A stretch of DNA of 12,652 nucleotides from Cymbomonas tetramitiformis (lineage: Eukaryota > Chlorophyta > Pyramimonadophyceae > Pyramimonadales > Pyramimonadaceae): the NCBI GenBank assembly GCA_001247695.2, contig LGRX02016023.1, positions 1 to 12,652 of the forward strand. The letters are read 5' to 3'. This document shows, in pieces, positions 6,338 to 12,652 of this stretch (position 1 is its first letter; each line of letters opens with the position of its first letter). Below the pieces are notes generated by a model. It worked only from the letters and a program-made list of their open reading frames with translations. It was not told the origin of the DNA and made no database searches. The position numbers and the translations under genes are program-made.

Positions 6338-7130
6338 CTGGCCAGCAGCACCTCAACTGCAGCAAAATTGGCTTATCGCACGACGTTTTTGACGTCACCA
6401 CCGTCTTCCCCGCGGGAATCTACCCCAGATTGACTTTTCCATCGTTCGATTTGGTTGTTTTTAGCGAAAATTACGTTTTCGCTTGGGAACCCTAAGTGTT
6501 GGGCTCCAGATTTTACAGCTTACAGCGGCCATGGCTTCGTGTCGTCAGCGTGCCCGCGTTTTTGTAGTTGCCTCCGCGCTGCACGTGATTCGACGGCGAG
6601 AACTTACCCCTGGCTACGGCCTGGTGGTGTCTGGTGGTGCTCATGCACCAGAAACCAAAATCGAGTCCATCAACCACATCGTCAACATGAGCTTTGACCA
6701 CTGCGAGCTCACCCCGCAGCATCCTCCACTCTTCCCTCCACCCTGCGTGCCCCTTGGCCATTGCCTGGCTGGTGGTGTTTGGAGGTGTTGCATCCCTCAT
6801 CTCACCGCTTTTCCTCTCTACTTTCGCACTTCGGTGTGCGGCAGAGTGGAGCCACACCGCATTTTCCACCTTCGCCCCCCTCGGGGTGTCCACGTCCCCG
6901 CGCTCGCTATGTTGGTACCACACATCGTCGCACCGCATCGCGTGGGTGTTGGATGACGACGTCCTGGCGGCGCTCGACTTCGTCCACCATCGAGACCTAC
7001 GCCGCCGTCCACCCTCGATTGCTGGGCTAGATTCGCCGGCTGGCCTGTGGGAGTAGTCATCCCCACAGCACATGCATGGGCATACGCCCCTAGAGCACGC
7101 ATCTAGAGACAGGCGCGGCGGAGCCACTCT
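6338..7130 (+). repeat. Long inverted arm, right
   Basis: Plus-strand counterpart of the left arm (minus strand, about 4500-5132), including one subterminal unit (6338-6483) that ends CTTGGGAACCCTAAG. Open frames of up to 204 codons exist on the minus strand (6513-7127), but their left-arm equivalents contain stops, they match no family I recognise, and base composition in a C-rich stretch explains their length. I therefore do not call a gene. The inverted arms could drive hairpin transcripts and small-RNA silencing (inference). Confidence 0.65.
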
Positions 7131-7240
7131 AGCTGGGTTGACAAAGACCTCTTAGGGTCTCAAAAGATGCTTGTTTCTTAGGGTTTTGCCTCTGTGGCCA
7201 GCCGTAGGATGCTAGCCCCGGCCTTGGCTAGCTTGCATCG

Positions 7241-7274
7241 TGACACCTCACGCCTTCGGGGTGAGGTGGTGTCA
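7241..7274. repeat. Hairpin next to the right terminal repeat
   Basis: TGACACC and TCAC pair with GTGA and GGTGTCA around a CGCCTTCGGG loop region, with a small bulge. It overlaps the outer terminal repeat and could mark the transposase-binding end. Confidence 0.5.
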
Positions 7275-7300
7275 TGGAGAAACAGACTTTCGCCCCCCCA
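7256..7300 (-). repeat. Outer terminal inverted repeat, right
   Basis: Reverse complement of the left end at 4312-4355, ending CGCCCCCCCA before TA. The following bases are the right half of the gag-element LTR palindrome, so this end was inserted at its central TA. Confidence 0.75.
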
Positions 7301-7505
7301 TACTACTGTACTGTCATCCTAGCTACTAGCGGAGTCACGGTTCCGATCAGAGACGGGTCAGGCTAGGGGCTATCAGAGCCCATAATAATAACCCTGAACC
7401 TAAAGTCCAGCACACCACCCGGAGCTGTGACTGTAGCTAATAGGGCTAGGCAAGCGGAGCTAAGTAAACAGATAACAAACAGCATTCTACTAGAAACAGA
7501 TATAC
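7301..7505 (-). repeat. LTR copy A of the gag-only element (partial)
   Basis: Begins exactly at the TA in the middle of the LTR palindrome, where the TIR element ends, so this LTR keeps only its U3-side part. It matches copy B with a 325-bp period and has only a few substitutions. It ends at 7505, where copy B starts, without the TGTGCC terminus. Confidence 0.75.
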
Positions 7506-7615
7506 TGCGAGAACAGGTGTTCCGCTCGGGTAAAACTGGCTAAGCTCCCATAATCAGTCCGGCCGAGTGCTTTTATCATGCATCTCGGAAACCCGGATAA
7601 TACGAAGTGATGACT

Positions 7616-7640
7616 GACAGTACAGTACTACTGTACTGTC
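7616..7640. repeat. 25-bp perfect palindrome in LTR B
   Basis: GACAGTACAGTA, a central C, then the exact reverse complement of the arm. Also intact in copies C (10591-10615) and D (12202-12226). In copy A only the right half survives, because the TIR element ends at its central TA. Confidence 0.9.
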
Positions 7641-7840
7641 ATCCTAGCTACTAGCGGAGTCACGGTTCCGATCAGAGACAGGTCAGGCTAGGGGCTATCA
7701 GAGCCCATAATAATAACCCTGAACCTAAAGTCCAGCACACCACCCGGAGCTGTGACTGTAGCCAATAGGGCTAGGCAAGCGGAGCTAACTAAACAGATAA
7801 CAAACAGCAATTCACTGGAAACAGATACACTTCTAGCTGG

Positions 7841-7864
7841 GTGCCCGGGGACTTGTCCCGGCAC
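7841..7864. repeat. Hairpin at the LTR B terminus
   Basis: GTGCCCGGGGAC and GTCCCGGCAC pair with two single-base bulges around TT. The same hairpin is at 10728-10751. It covers the LTR end in the way the gypsy LTR begins with GTGCC...GGCAC. Confidence 0.6.
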
Positions 7865-7920
7865 AACCCACTACTGCGGCTAAGGCTAATCACACCTCCA
7901 GGATCTCAACCAAGCAGACT

Positions 7921-10281
7921 CTAGCCACTGTAAAGCTGGTCGGCAGAGCCGAGCTCAGCAGACGGATTCCAAGGCAGAAATACGTCCGAAGTGAGTTGAG
8001 ATGATAATTGAAAGGCGTTGACACCACCAGACCCAAGAGGGTCAGGCGGATCCCGGAGTGGAACGTTAGGATGCCCAAATTGCAAAGCAGCCGAGGTCGA
8101 TTGAAAAGAAAATCGCGTTACGTCCCGCTGCGGCATTGACGAACCAGCAGTAACCACAGGCGGGCAAAGAGGATCCGGTAATGCATCACTGAGACGAACC
8201 GCACCGCAATCGTAAGTGGCTCCGGGCTCAACCAGGCCCCTGACACCACCGCCGACCACGAGTGTCGGCATCGCCGTAGCACTGAAGAGAAATGTAGCCA
8301 CCATGAAGAGAGTGAGAGTAAATTCACCGATGCCGAATGGCCTGGAGCCTCTGGGGACTCCGAATCGCCGAAACGCCGCAGTCGCCGGCGGTGCACCCCC
8401 TTCAACTTCAGTCAGGCAGACTTCATCGTCATCGGAATCACACACTTCAACAGGCTCAGGGTCAACGTCAAGCCAGTCAGGGTGCACAGCGTTGAATGTT
8501 TTGAAAGAGTTGTCAGCCGTAGCCATCGGGCCGAGAGCCAGAGAGGCAGACGGCGGCACGAAGGCGGTACGGCTGACCTCATGCAAGTCACTCGGCTCAC
8601 GATGCACGGGTGCAGAGGCCTTCGGCAGCAGCCGCTTGCTGGCGGTCGGCTCAGCGACACCACCAGCAAGCGGACCGCTGACCTCAGCAAATGCAACACG
8701 GCCAATGGACAGGTGCTCATCAGGTGCAGACTCAGCAGAGGCAGCGGCATCCTTGAACTGCTGCAGAGCCGTAGGCTCTGGAGCAAAGGAATGCGCAGAC
8801 AGCTCACAGATTTCAGGTTGCCCCACGAGAGCACACAAGTGCTCCATGGACCCCTCATCCCCAGCGTCATAGTACCGCTGAAAACGAAGGGCAAGCACGT
8901 CGGAGTCATAAGACTCGACGGCTTGGCAGTAGGATGCCGAGATGGACAGTGGGTGAGTGTCCTTGTGAGGACACTCACTCAGCCAATGCTTTGACCCAAC
9001 GGCGCGACACTTCTCGTGCCTGCACGTTGGGACAAAGGTGCCAGACCGCTTGTCAAAAGCCACCTCCGAGGAGGCGGAATGAGCAAGCGGTTGCACTCCA
9101 GGTCGGTGGAAGTTGCGCGGAGTGTGTTTCCCAGGGGGCTTGGAGCCACCCTTCTTGAGGGAATCGACATCCCGCTGCAACTTGACCAACTGAGCACTGA
9201 GCCGATCAATGGCCGAAGCCAGGCCAGTGTCAGTGGTGCAAGATGCAACAGACATGGGCCGCCCCGCAGTGCGCTTGCCCGAGAGCCGCCCACAGCGGTA
9301 CTGCTCACGGACTCGTGCCTGCAAGGTGAGCAGACTCACAGCCGCACGCTGGTCAGCTCGAGCAAACGAGTCAACCAGCGCGGCGTAAGCCGGCCCTGAC
9401 AGCGCAGAGATGAATTGCCGTTTAACAGCGTCCTCGGGCAGCGCCTGTAGACGCTGTGCATCCCGAAGGCAGCTGTTAAACAGCCGAATGTCAGAGTCAG
9501 GGTCTCGCTCATCAGAGATCCTAACCTCAAGCAGCTCTGCAAACGCATCGAACGGGGTCGATACATCCGCAAGCATACGCACCACCTCGAGGGTGGCACG
9601 TTTACCATCGGCAGGAACATCTGAGCCAGAAGCCTCTACCCAATTACGGGCAGGAGACCCTGGCGCAGTCAGCAGCAGCAGCACAGAGTATAACAGCTCA
9701 TTCGCAGCAGACAGAACAGGGGCGTCAGCAGCTGTCAGTTCAAACAGGGGCGCAAACGCAGGCGACTGCAGCGTGAACAGCTGCTGCAGCTCGGATACCA
9801 ATTGCGAAAAAATGTCCGAAGCGGAATTCTCGTTGCCTTTAAATTTTGCAGTTTTGTCACCCAGAACTTTTGTTGCTGCTGTCTTGGCACACTGAACATC
9901 GAAAGAATCCCTGCGCAACCTCTGCAAAAGTACGGCTGCCGCAGTGGACGCCTCAGACTCTCCCGAAGCCAAATGCGGAGTCGATGGCGTAGCTGCATTC
10001 AGTGCCCCAACATCATCAAAAATGGTTGCTAGCTTCCGCGCTCTAGCGCGTGTGCGTGGTCCAATCGGTGTTTCCATGACAAAAATGACGGCGAGATGGG
10101 TAGCGTGGGCTAGCGTGGCGGCAGTAGAAAGCTCAGAAAATGCAGCGGCCAATCTTTGCAGAAGCCTCAGTGACAAGAACAACATCAGACAGGTCATGAG
10201 CCAATTGGCTAAAAGTGGTTGCGACCCACAATACGCGGAGTGCCCTCTCCACCGGCCAGGTGAAACGTAAGAAGAAGCCAT
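7921..10281 (-). CDS. Gag-like protein with zinc knuckle and hydrophobic segment (786 aa)
   Basis: The start chosen is the ATG at 10281 (G at -3 and +4); the ATG at 10077 (residue 69, METPIGPRTRARARKL) has an equally good context and looks more like a typical gag start. Counting from 10281: residues 23-48 are hydrophobic; about 245-330 resemble a retrotransposon Gag core (FDAFAELLEVRIS, LPEDAVKRQFISALSG); 355-378 are a likely coiled coil; C420, C425, H432 and C437 form a CX4CX6HX4C zinc knuckle variant for RNA binding. An acidic, Pro/Ala-rich region follows, then a strong hydrophobic stretch at about 654-675 (LTLFMVATFLFSATAM) and VRGLVEPGAT, which recalls the retropepsin LVDSGAT motif with the catalytic Asp changed. 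No polymerase domains are present. The frame is open throughout, so translation may still be under selection or recently was. Confidence 0.75.
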   Translation of the reverse strand: MASSYVSPGRWRGHSAYCGSQPLLANWLMTCLMLFLSLRLLQRLAAAFSELSTAATLAHATHLAVIFVMETPIGPRTRARARKLATIFDDVGALNAATPSTPHLASGESEASTAAAVLLQRLRRDSFDVQCAKTAATKVLGDKTAKFKGNENSASDIFSQLVSELQQLFTLQSPAFAPLFELTAADAPVLSAANELLYSVLLLLTAPGSPARNWVEASGSDVPADGKRATLEVVRMLADVSTPFDAFAELLEVRISDERDPDSDIRLFNSCLRDAQRLQALPEDAVKRQFISALSGPAYAALVDSFARADQRAAVSLLTLQARVREQYRCGRLSGKRTAGRPMSVASCTTDTGLASAIDRLSAQLVKLQRDVDSLKKGGSKPPGKHTPRNFHRPGVQPLAHSASSEVAFDKRSGTFVPTCRHEKCRAVGSKHWLSECPHKDTHPLSISASYCQAVESYDSDVLALRFQRYYDAGDEGSMEHLCALVGQPEICELSAHSFAPEPTALQQFKDAAASAESAPDEHLSIGRVAFAEVSGPLAGGVAEPTASKRLLPKASAPVHREPSDLHEVSRTAFVPPSASLALGPMATADNSFKTFNAVHPDWLDVDPEPVEVCDSDDDEVCLTEVEGGAPPATAAFRRFGVPRGSRPFGIGEFTLTLFMVATFLFSATAMPTLVVGGGVRGLVEPGATYDCGAVRLSDALPDPLCPPVVTAGSSMPQRDVTRFSFQSTSAALQFGHPNVPLRDPPDPLGSGGVNAFQLSSQLTSDVFLPWNPSAELGSADQLYSG

Positions 10282-10454
10282 AGCGAGCGACGATACTGCT
10301 GCCGATAAATGTTCCGTAAAACTGATCTCCACTTCAAAAGAAGGCCATACCGCGAAAAGACGAACTAGTGCCTAAGGGGGCGCCCACCCCATCTCTGTGT
10401 CAAAACTTAGCCAAACATGGCAACAGCTAGGCGCTGTGCCATCAGAATTACTAG

Positions 10455-10476
10455 GGAAGTGGTGACGCGCATAACC
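10455..10476 (-). promoter_or_regulatory. Degenerate primer-binding site after LTR C
   Basis: Directly follows the LTR end (minus strand ...CTCGCA then GGTTATG). GGTTATG and CACC match the better-preserved site at 12065-12087, but the middle is altered by substitutions and indels. The intact gag copy may therefore be unable to prime efficiently. Confidence 0.5.
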
Positions 10477-10590
10477 TGCGAGAACAGGTGTTCCGCTCGG
10501 GTAAAACAAACTGGCTAAGCTCCCATAATCAGTCCGGCCGAGTGCTTTTATCATGCAACTCGGAAACCCGGATAATACGAAGTGATGACT

Positions 10591-10615
10591 GACAGTACAG
10601 TACTACTGTACTGTC
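10591..10615. repeat. 25-bp perfect palindrome in LTR C
   Basis: Identical to the palindrome at 7616-7640. Confidence 0.9.
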
Positions 10616-10727
10616 ATCCTAGCTACTAGCGGAGTCACGGTTCCGATCAGAGACAGGTCAGGCTAGGGGCTATCAGAGCCCATAATAATAACCCTGAACC
10701 TAAAGTCCAGCATATACTTTAAGCTGG

Positions 10728-10751
10728 GTGCCCGGGGACTTGTCCCGGCAC
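10728..10751. repeat. Hairpin at the LTR C terminus
   Basis: Same sequence as the hairpin at 7841-7864, right at the TGTGCC end of the LTR. Confidence 0.6.
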
Positions 10752-10807
10752 AACCCACCACTGCGGCTAAGGCTAATCACACCTCCAGGGATTGAAACAA
10801 GCAGACT

Positions 10808-12055
10808 CTAGCCACTGTAAAGCTGGTCGGCAGAGCCGAGTTCAGCATACGGATCCCATTCAAGAAAAGCACCCGAAGTCAATTGAGAAGAGAACTTATA
10901 AGCATTGACACCACCAGACCCAAGTGGGTCAGGCGGATCCCAAAGTGGAGTGGCAAGATTCTCAAACTGCAGAGCCGCTGAGGTCGATTGAGAAAAGAAT
11001 GGTTCCACATCCCGCGGCGGCATTGACGAACCAGCAGTAATCACGGACGGGCAAAAGGAATCCAGTAATGCACCACCGGGATGAACCGCACCGTAGCCGT
11101 AGGTGGCTCCGGGCTCAACCAGGCCCCTGACACCACCGCCGACCACGAGTGTCGGCATCGCCGTAGCACTGAACAGAAATGTAGCCACCATGAAAAGAGT
11201 GAGCGCAAATTCTCCGATGCCAAATGGCCTGGAGCCCCTGGGGATTCCGAACCGCCGAAATGCCGCGGCCGCCGGCGGTGCACCCTTCTCAACTTCAGTC
11301 AGGCAGACATCAGGAGGGTAGTCAGAGCCCTCTCCATCGTCATCGGAGTCACACACTTCAACAGGCTCAGGGTCAATGTCAAGCCAGTCAGGGTGGACAG
11401 TGTTGAATGTTTTGAATGAACTGTCAGCAGAAGCCATCGGGCCGAGAGCCAGAGAGGCAGACGGCGGCACGAAGGCGGCACTGCTGACCTCATGCAAGCC
11501 AATCGCCCTACCATGCACGGGTGCAGAGGCCTTCGGCAGCAGCTGCTTGCTGGCAGTCGGCGCAGCGACACCACCAGCAAGCGGACCGCTGACCTCAGCA
11601 AATGCAATACGGCCAATGGAAAGATGCTCAGCAGGTGCAGTCTCAGCAGAGGCGGCAGCATCCTTGAACTGCTGCAGAGCCGTAGGCTCTGAAGCAAAGG
11701 AATGCGCAGACAGCTCACAGATCTCAGGTTGCCCCACGAGAGCACACAAGTGCTCCATGGACCCCTCATCCCCAGCGTCATAGTACCGCTGAAAACGAAG
11801 GGCAAGCACGTCGGAGTCATAAGACTCGACGGCTTGGCAGTAGGACGCCGAAATGGACATCGGGTGAGTGTCCTTGTGAGGACACTCACTCAGCCAATGC
11901 TTCGACCCAACGGCGCGGCACTTCTCGTGCCTGCACGTTGGGACAAAGGTGCCATACCGCTTGTCAAAAGCCACCTCCGAAGAGGCGGAATGAGCAAGCG
12001 GTTGCACTCCAGGTCGGTGGAAGCCGCGCGGAGCGTGTTTCCCATGAGGTGGCTT
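10808..12055 (-). pseudogene. 5'-truncated second gag copy
   Basis: About 400 codons similar to the C-terminal half of the intact gag (by eye about nine residues in ten), beginning near KPP.GKH.PR just before the zinc knuckle. The N-terminal region, Gag core and coiled coil are deleted, and the remnant abuts the primer-binding site. The frame is open up to a stop at 12140-12142, but there is no ATG before 11860, which is past the zinc knuckle. It keeps the zinc knuckle (Y replaces S upstream), the hydrophobic segment and VRGLVEPGAT. It has 8 extra in-frame residues (DYPPD-containing) near 11311-11334 that the other copy lacks. Confidence 0.8.
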
Positions 12056-12064
12056 CCCATGAGT

Positions 12065-12087
12065 GGAAGCGTGGTGGGCCCATAACC
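12065..12087 (-). promoter_or_regulatory. Primer-binding site matching the initiator tRNA-Met anticodon region (half-tRNA type)
   Basis: On the minus strand this 23-base site directly follows LTR D and starts GGTTATGGGCCCACCACGC. Its plus-strand complement, GGAAGCGTGGTGGGCCCATA then ACC, equals the D-stem to anticodon-loop segment of plant-type initiator tRNA-Met as I recall it (anticodon CAT followed by AACC). Priming by a tRNA-iMet fragment is known for copia and Ty5. The G of GTGGTGGG is the plant-type base; the animal tRNA has GTGCTGGG. An internal position next to an LTR makes a chance match unlikely. Confidence 0.7.
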
Positions 12088-12323
12088 TGCGAGAACAGGT
12101 GTTCCGCTCGGGTAAAACAAACTGGCTAAGCTCCCATAATCAGTCCGGCCGAGTGCTTTTATCATGCATCTCTGAAACCCGGATAATACGAAGTGATGAC
12201 TGACAGTACAGTACTACTGTACTGTCATCCTAGCTACTAGCGGAGTCACGGTTCCGATCAGAGACGGGTCAGGCTAGGGGCTATCAGAGCCCATAATAAT
12301 AACCCTGAACCTAAAGTCCAGCA
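12088..12323 (-). repeat. LTR copy D (5' LTR of the truncated gag copy, U3 end missing)
   Basis: 236 bp, very close to copy C from TTCTCGCA (minus-strand end) to GTCCAGCA on the plus strand. It then joins the 171-bp repeat instead of the terminal hairpin. Either the U3 end was replaced or the 171-bp unit is part of a longer U3. Confidence 0.75.
12202..12226. repeat. 25-bp perfect palindrome in LTR D
   Basis: Identical to the palindromes at 7616-7640 and 10591-10615. Confidence 0.9.
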
Positions 12324-12491
12324 TCAGTTCCGACAGATAATAAAACCACCATGTTATTTTATCATCTCATCTTAGACTGCGAAACCACCCGAGCATCTCG
12401 TCCCAGCTTCACAGAGTTTGTGGAGACTGAAAACACGCGTATATTCCACCGTTGTCGTTTATACCCACCGTTTATTTCACCGTCTCTGTCA
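12321..12491. repeat. 171-bp dispersed repeat, copy 2
   Basis: Same orientation as 5928-6098 and identical except for one T-to-C change that breaks the hairpin (TTTTATCATC). The homology begins at GCA, immediately where LTR D ends, and stops at GTCA. Confidence 0.8.
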
Positions 12492-12652
12492 ACAGTACCA
12501 AAAAGAGGAGGGAGGTATCCCATGAGTGTAAGAACTTTGGGCCATTTCACGGTGCTTATGAAGGGCTTGGACGTTTGCGTTTGTGATTGTCGTGTCGTGG
12601 TGACCACCATAATAAGGCTCAATATCACTCTGATGATAAGGAGGGTCTTGAG
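12492..12652. other. Unassigned right edge
   Basis: No recognised gene, repeat or LTR. A minus-strand open frame crosses from here into the 171-bp repeat, but it has no family resemblance and is probably chance. Confidence 0.5.

Larger units (their letters stand above)
4312..7300. mobile_element. Long-TIR transposon-like element without transposase (chimeric)
   Basis: The outer ends match as inverted repeats: 4312-4355 against the reverse complement of 7256-7300, starting TGGGGGG(T/G)-GAAAGTC and including an exact 22-base stretch. Both ends are flanked by TA (4310-4311 and 7301-7302). Inside, long inverted arms of roughly 70% identity occupy about 4500-5330 and 6338-7130. No transposase is recognisable. 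The TA target suggests Tc1/mariner-like mobilisation, though the long arms also recall foldback or Mutator-type elements. The left flank is gypsy LTR and the right flank is the gag-element LTR, so the two ends come from different insertions and were joined by recombination or deletion. The core (5591-6098) is foreign to the arms. Confidence 0.6.
7506..7865 (-). repeat. LTR copy B (3' LTR of the intact gag element)
   Basis: On the minus strand it starts TGTGCCGGGAC and ends TTCTCGCA, about 360 bp. Beyond the CGCA, copies C and D continue into GGTTATG (primer-binding site) while this copy does not, which fixes the LTR end. Compared with C and D it has about 97 extra bp (roughly 7733-7829) and lacks an AAAC at 7533. 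It includes a 25-bp palindrome and, at its U3 end, the GTGCC...GGCAC hairpin. I see no clear polypurine tract before it. Confidence 0.75.
7506..10752 (-). mobile_element. Gag-only LTR retrotransposon, intact-ORF copy
   Basis: LTR C (5') - degenerate primer-binding site - about 170-bp leader - long gag ORF - about 55 bp - LTR B (3'). No protease with active-site residues, reverse transcriptase or integrase lies between gag and the 3' LTR, so the element resembles the non-autonomous TR-GAG class described in plants. It is transcribed opposite to the gypsy element. It shares LTR C with the neighbouring truncated copy. Confidence 0.75.
10477..10752 (-). repeat. LTR copy C (shared by both gag copies)
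   Basis: Same ends as copy B (TGTGCC start, TTCTCGCA end on the minus strand) but about 97 bp shorter: GTCCAGCA joins directly to TATACTT and then the terminal hairpin. It is 5' LTR for the long gag and 3' LTR for the truncated gag. Confidence 0.8.
10477..12323 (-). mobile_element. Gag-only LTR retrotransposon, deleted copy
   Basis: LTR D - intact-looking primer-binding site - truncated gag - about 55 bp - LTR C. It shares LTR C with the longer copy, the signature of LTR-LTR recombination between tandem or circular copies. Confidence 0.7.

Noticed and set aside
6513..7127. 204-codon minus-strand frame in the right arm
   Set aside because: The equivalent left-arm frame has several stops and no family resemblance was seen.
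7366..7381. TATCAGAGCCC, resembling the 3'-tRNA-iMet primer-binding site of plant retrotransposons
   Set aside because: It lies inside every LTR copy, not next to an LTR end, lacks the TGG, is on the wrong strand for gag, and is part of a GGGCT...AGCCC hairpin.
8216..9895. Plus-strand open frames of 110-220 codons opposite gag
   Set aside because: Antisense shadows of the long gag frame; the same shadows recur opposite the second gag copy.
10372..10554. 60-codon frame beginning MIKALGRTDYGSLASLFYP in LTR C, also in LTR D
   Set aside because: A 4-bp difference in LTR B shifts the frame, so it is not conserved as coding sequence.
12362..12628. 88-codon minus-strand frame at the right edge
   Set aside because: It crosses the boundary between the 171-bp repeat and unique sequence, and shows no domain.

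Overview
This is eukaryotic, repeat-rich, non-genic DNA built almost entirely from nested and rearranged transposable elements. I see no host housekeeping gene, no RNA gene and no operon-like layout. A host in the green lineage (a green or streptophyte alga) is the best guess, for three reasons. The integrase polyprotein begins with a 'FDVDACCD' domain that I associate with algal Ty3/gypsy polyproteins. It ends in a C5-cytosine methyltransferase, as reported for some retrotransposons of Klebsormidium and dinoflagellates. A 23-nt primer-binding site matches the plant-type initiator tRNA-Met. None of these fixes the species.

Layout. (1) 1-611: a 0.6-kb insertion with near-perfect 23-bp inverted ends, full of TTAAGGAAAT-type short repeats, carrying a 65-codon minus-strand ORF with a SHOCT-like motif. 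(2) 612-about 4311: the 3' part of a Ty3/gypsy chromodomain retrotransposon on the + strand. It contains a degenerate N6-methyltransferase-like domain, an HHCC/DDE integrase, one -1 frame break, a chromodomain, a complete-looking C5 DNA methyltransferase, a polypurine tract and the 3' LTR. (3) 4312-7300: a TIR element lacking any transposase, with 45-bp outer ends, long diverged inverted arms and TA flanks. Its core holds a GTCGGTACTA array, a second fragment of the gypsy LTR carrying a 49-bp deletion derivative of the same TIR element, and a 171-bp dispersed repeat. (4) 7301-12323: a minus-strand array, read right to left, LTR-gag-LTR-gag-LTR-LTR, of a gag-only LTR retrotransposon. One gag is long and intact; the other has lost its 5' half. 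(5) 12321-12491: second copy of the 171-bp repeat, then about 160 bp with nothing recognised.

The most notable content is the retrotransposon that fuses integrase, a histone-reading chromodomain and its own DNA cytosine methyltransferase. This suggests an element that could write as well as read the chromatin mark at its insertion sites. The gag-only element is probably non-autonomous and would need reverse transcriptase and integrase in trans. Nothing shows that the local gypsy element supplies them, because the two LTR families differ. The TIR element seems to choose TA dinucleotides inside palindromes: one end lies at the centre of a palindrome in the gag-element LTR, and another copy sits in a palindromic stretch of the gypsy LTR.
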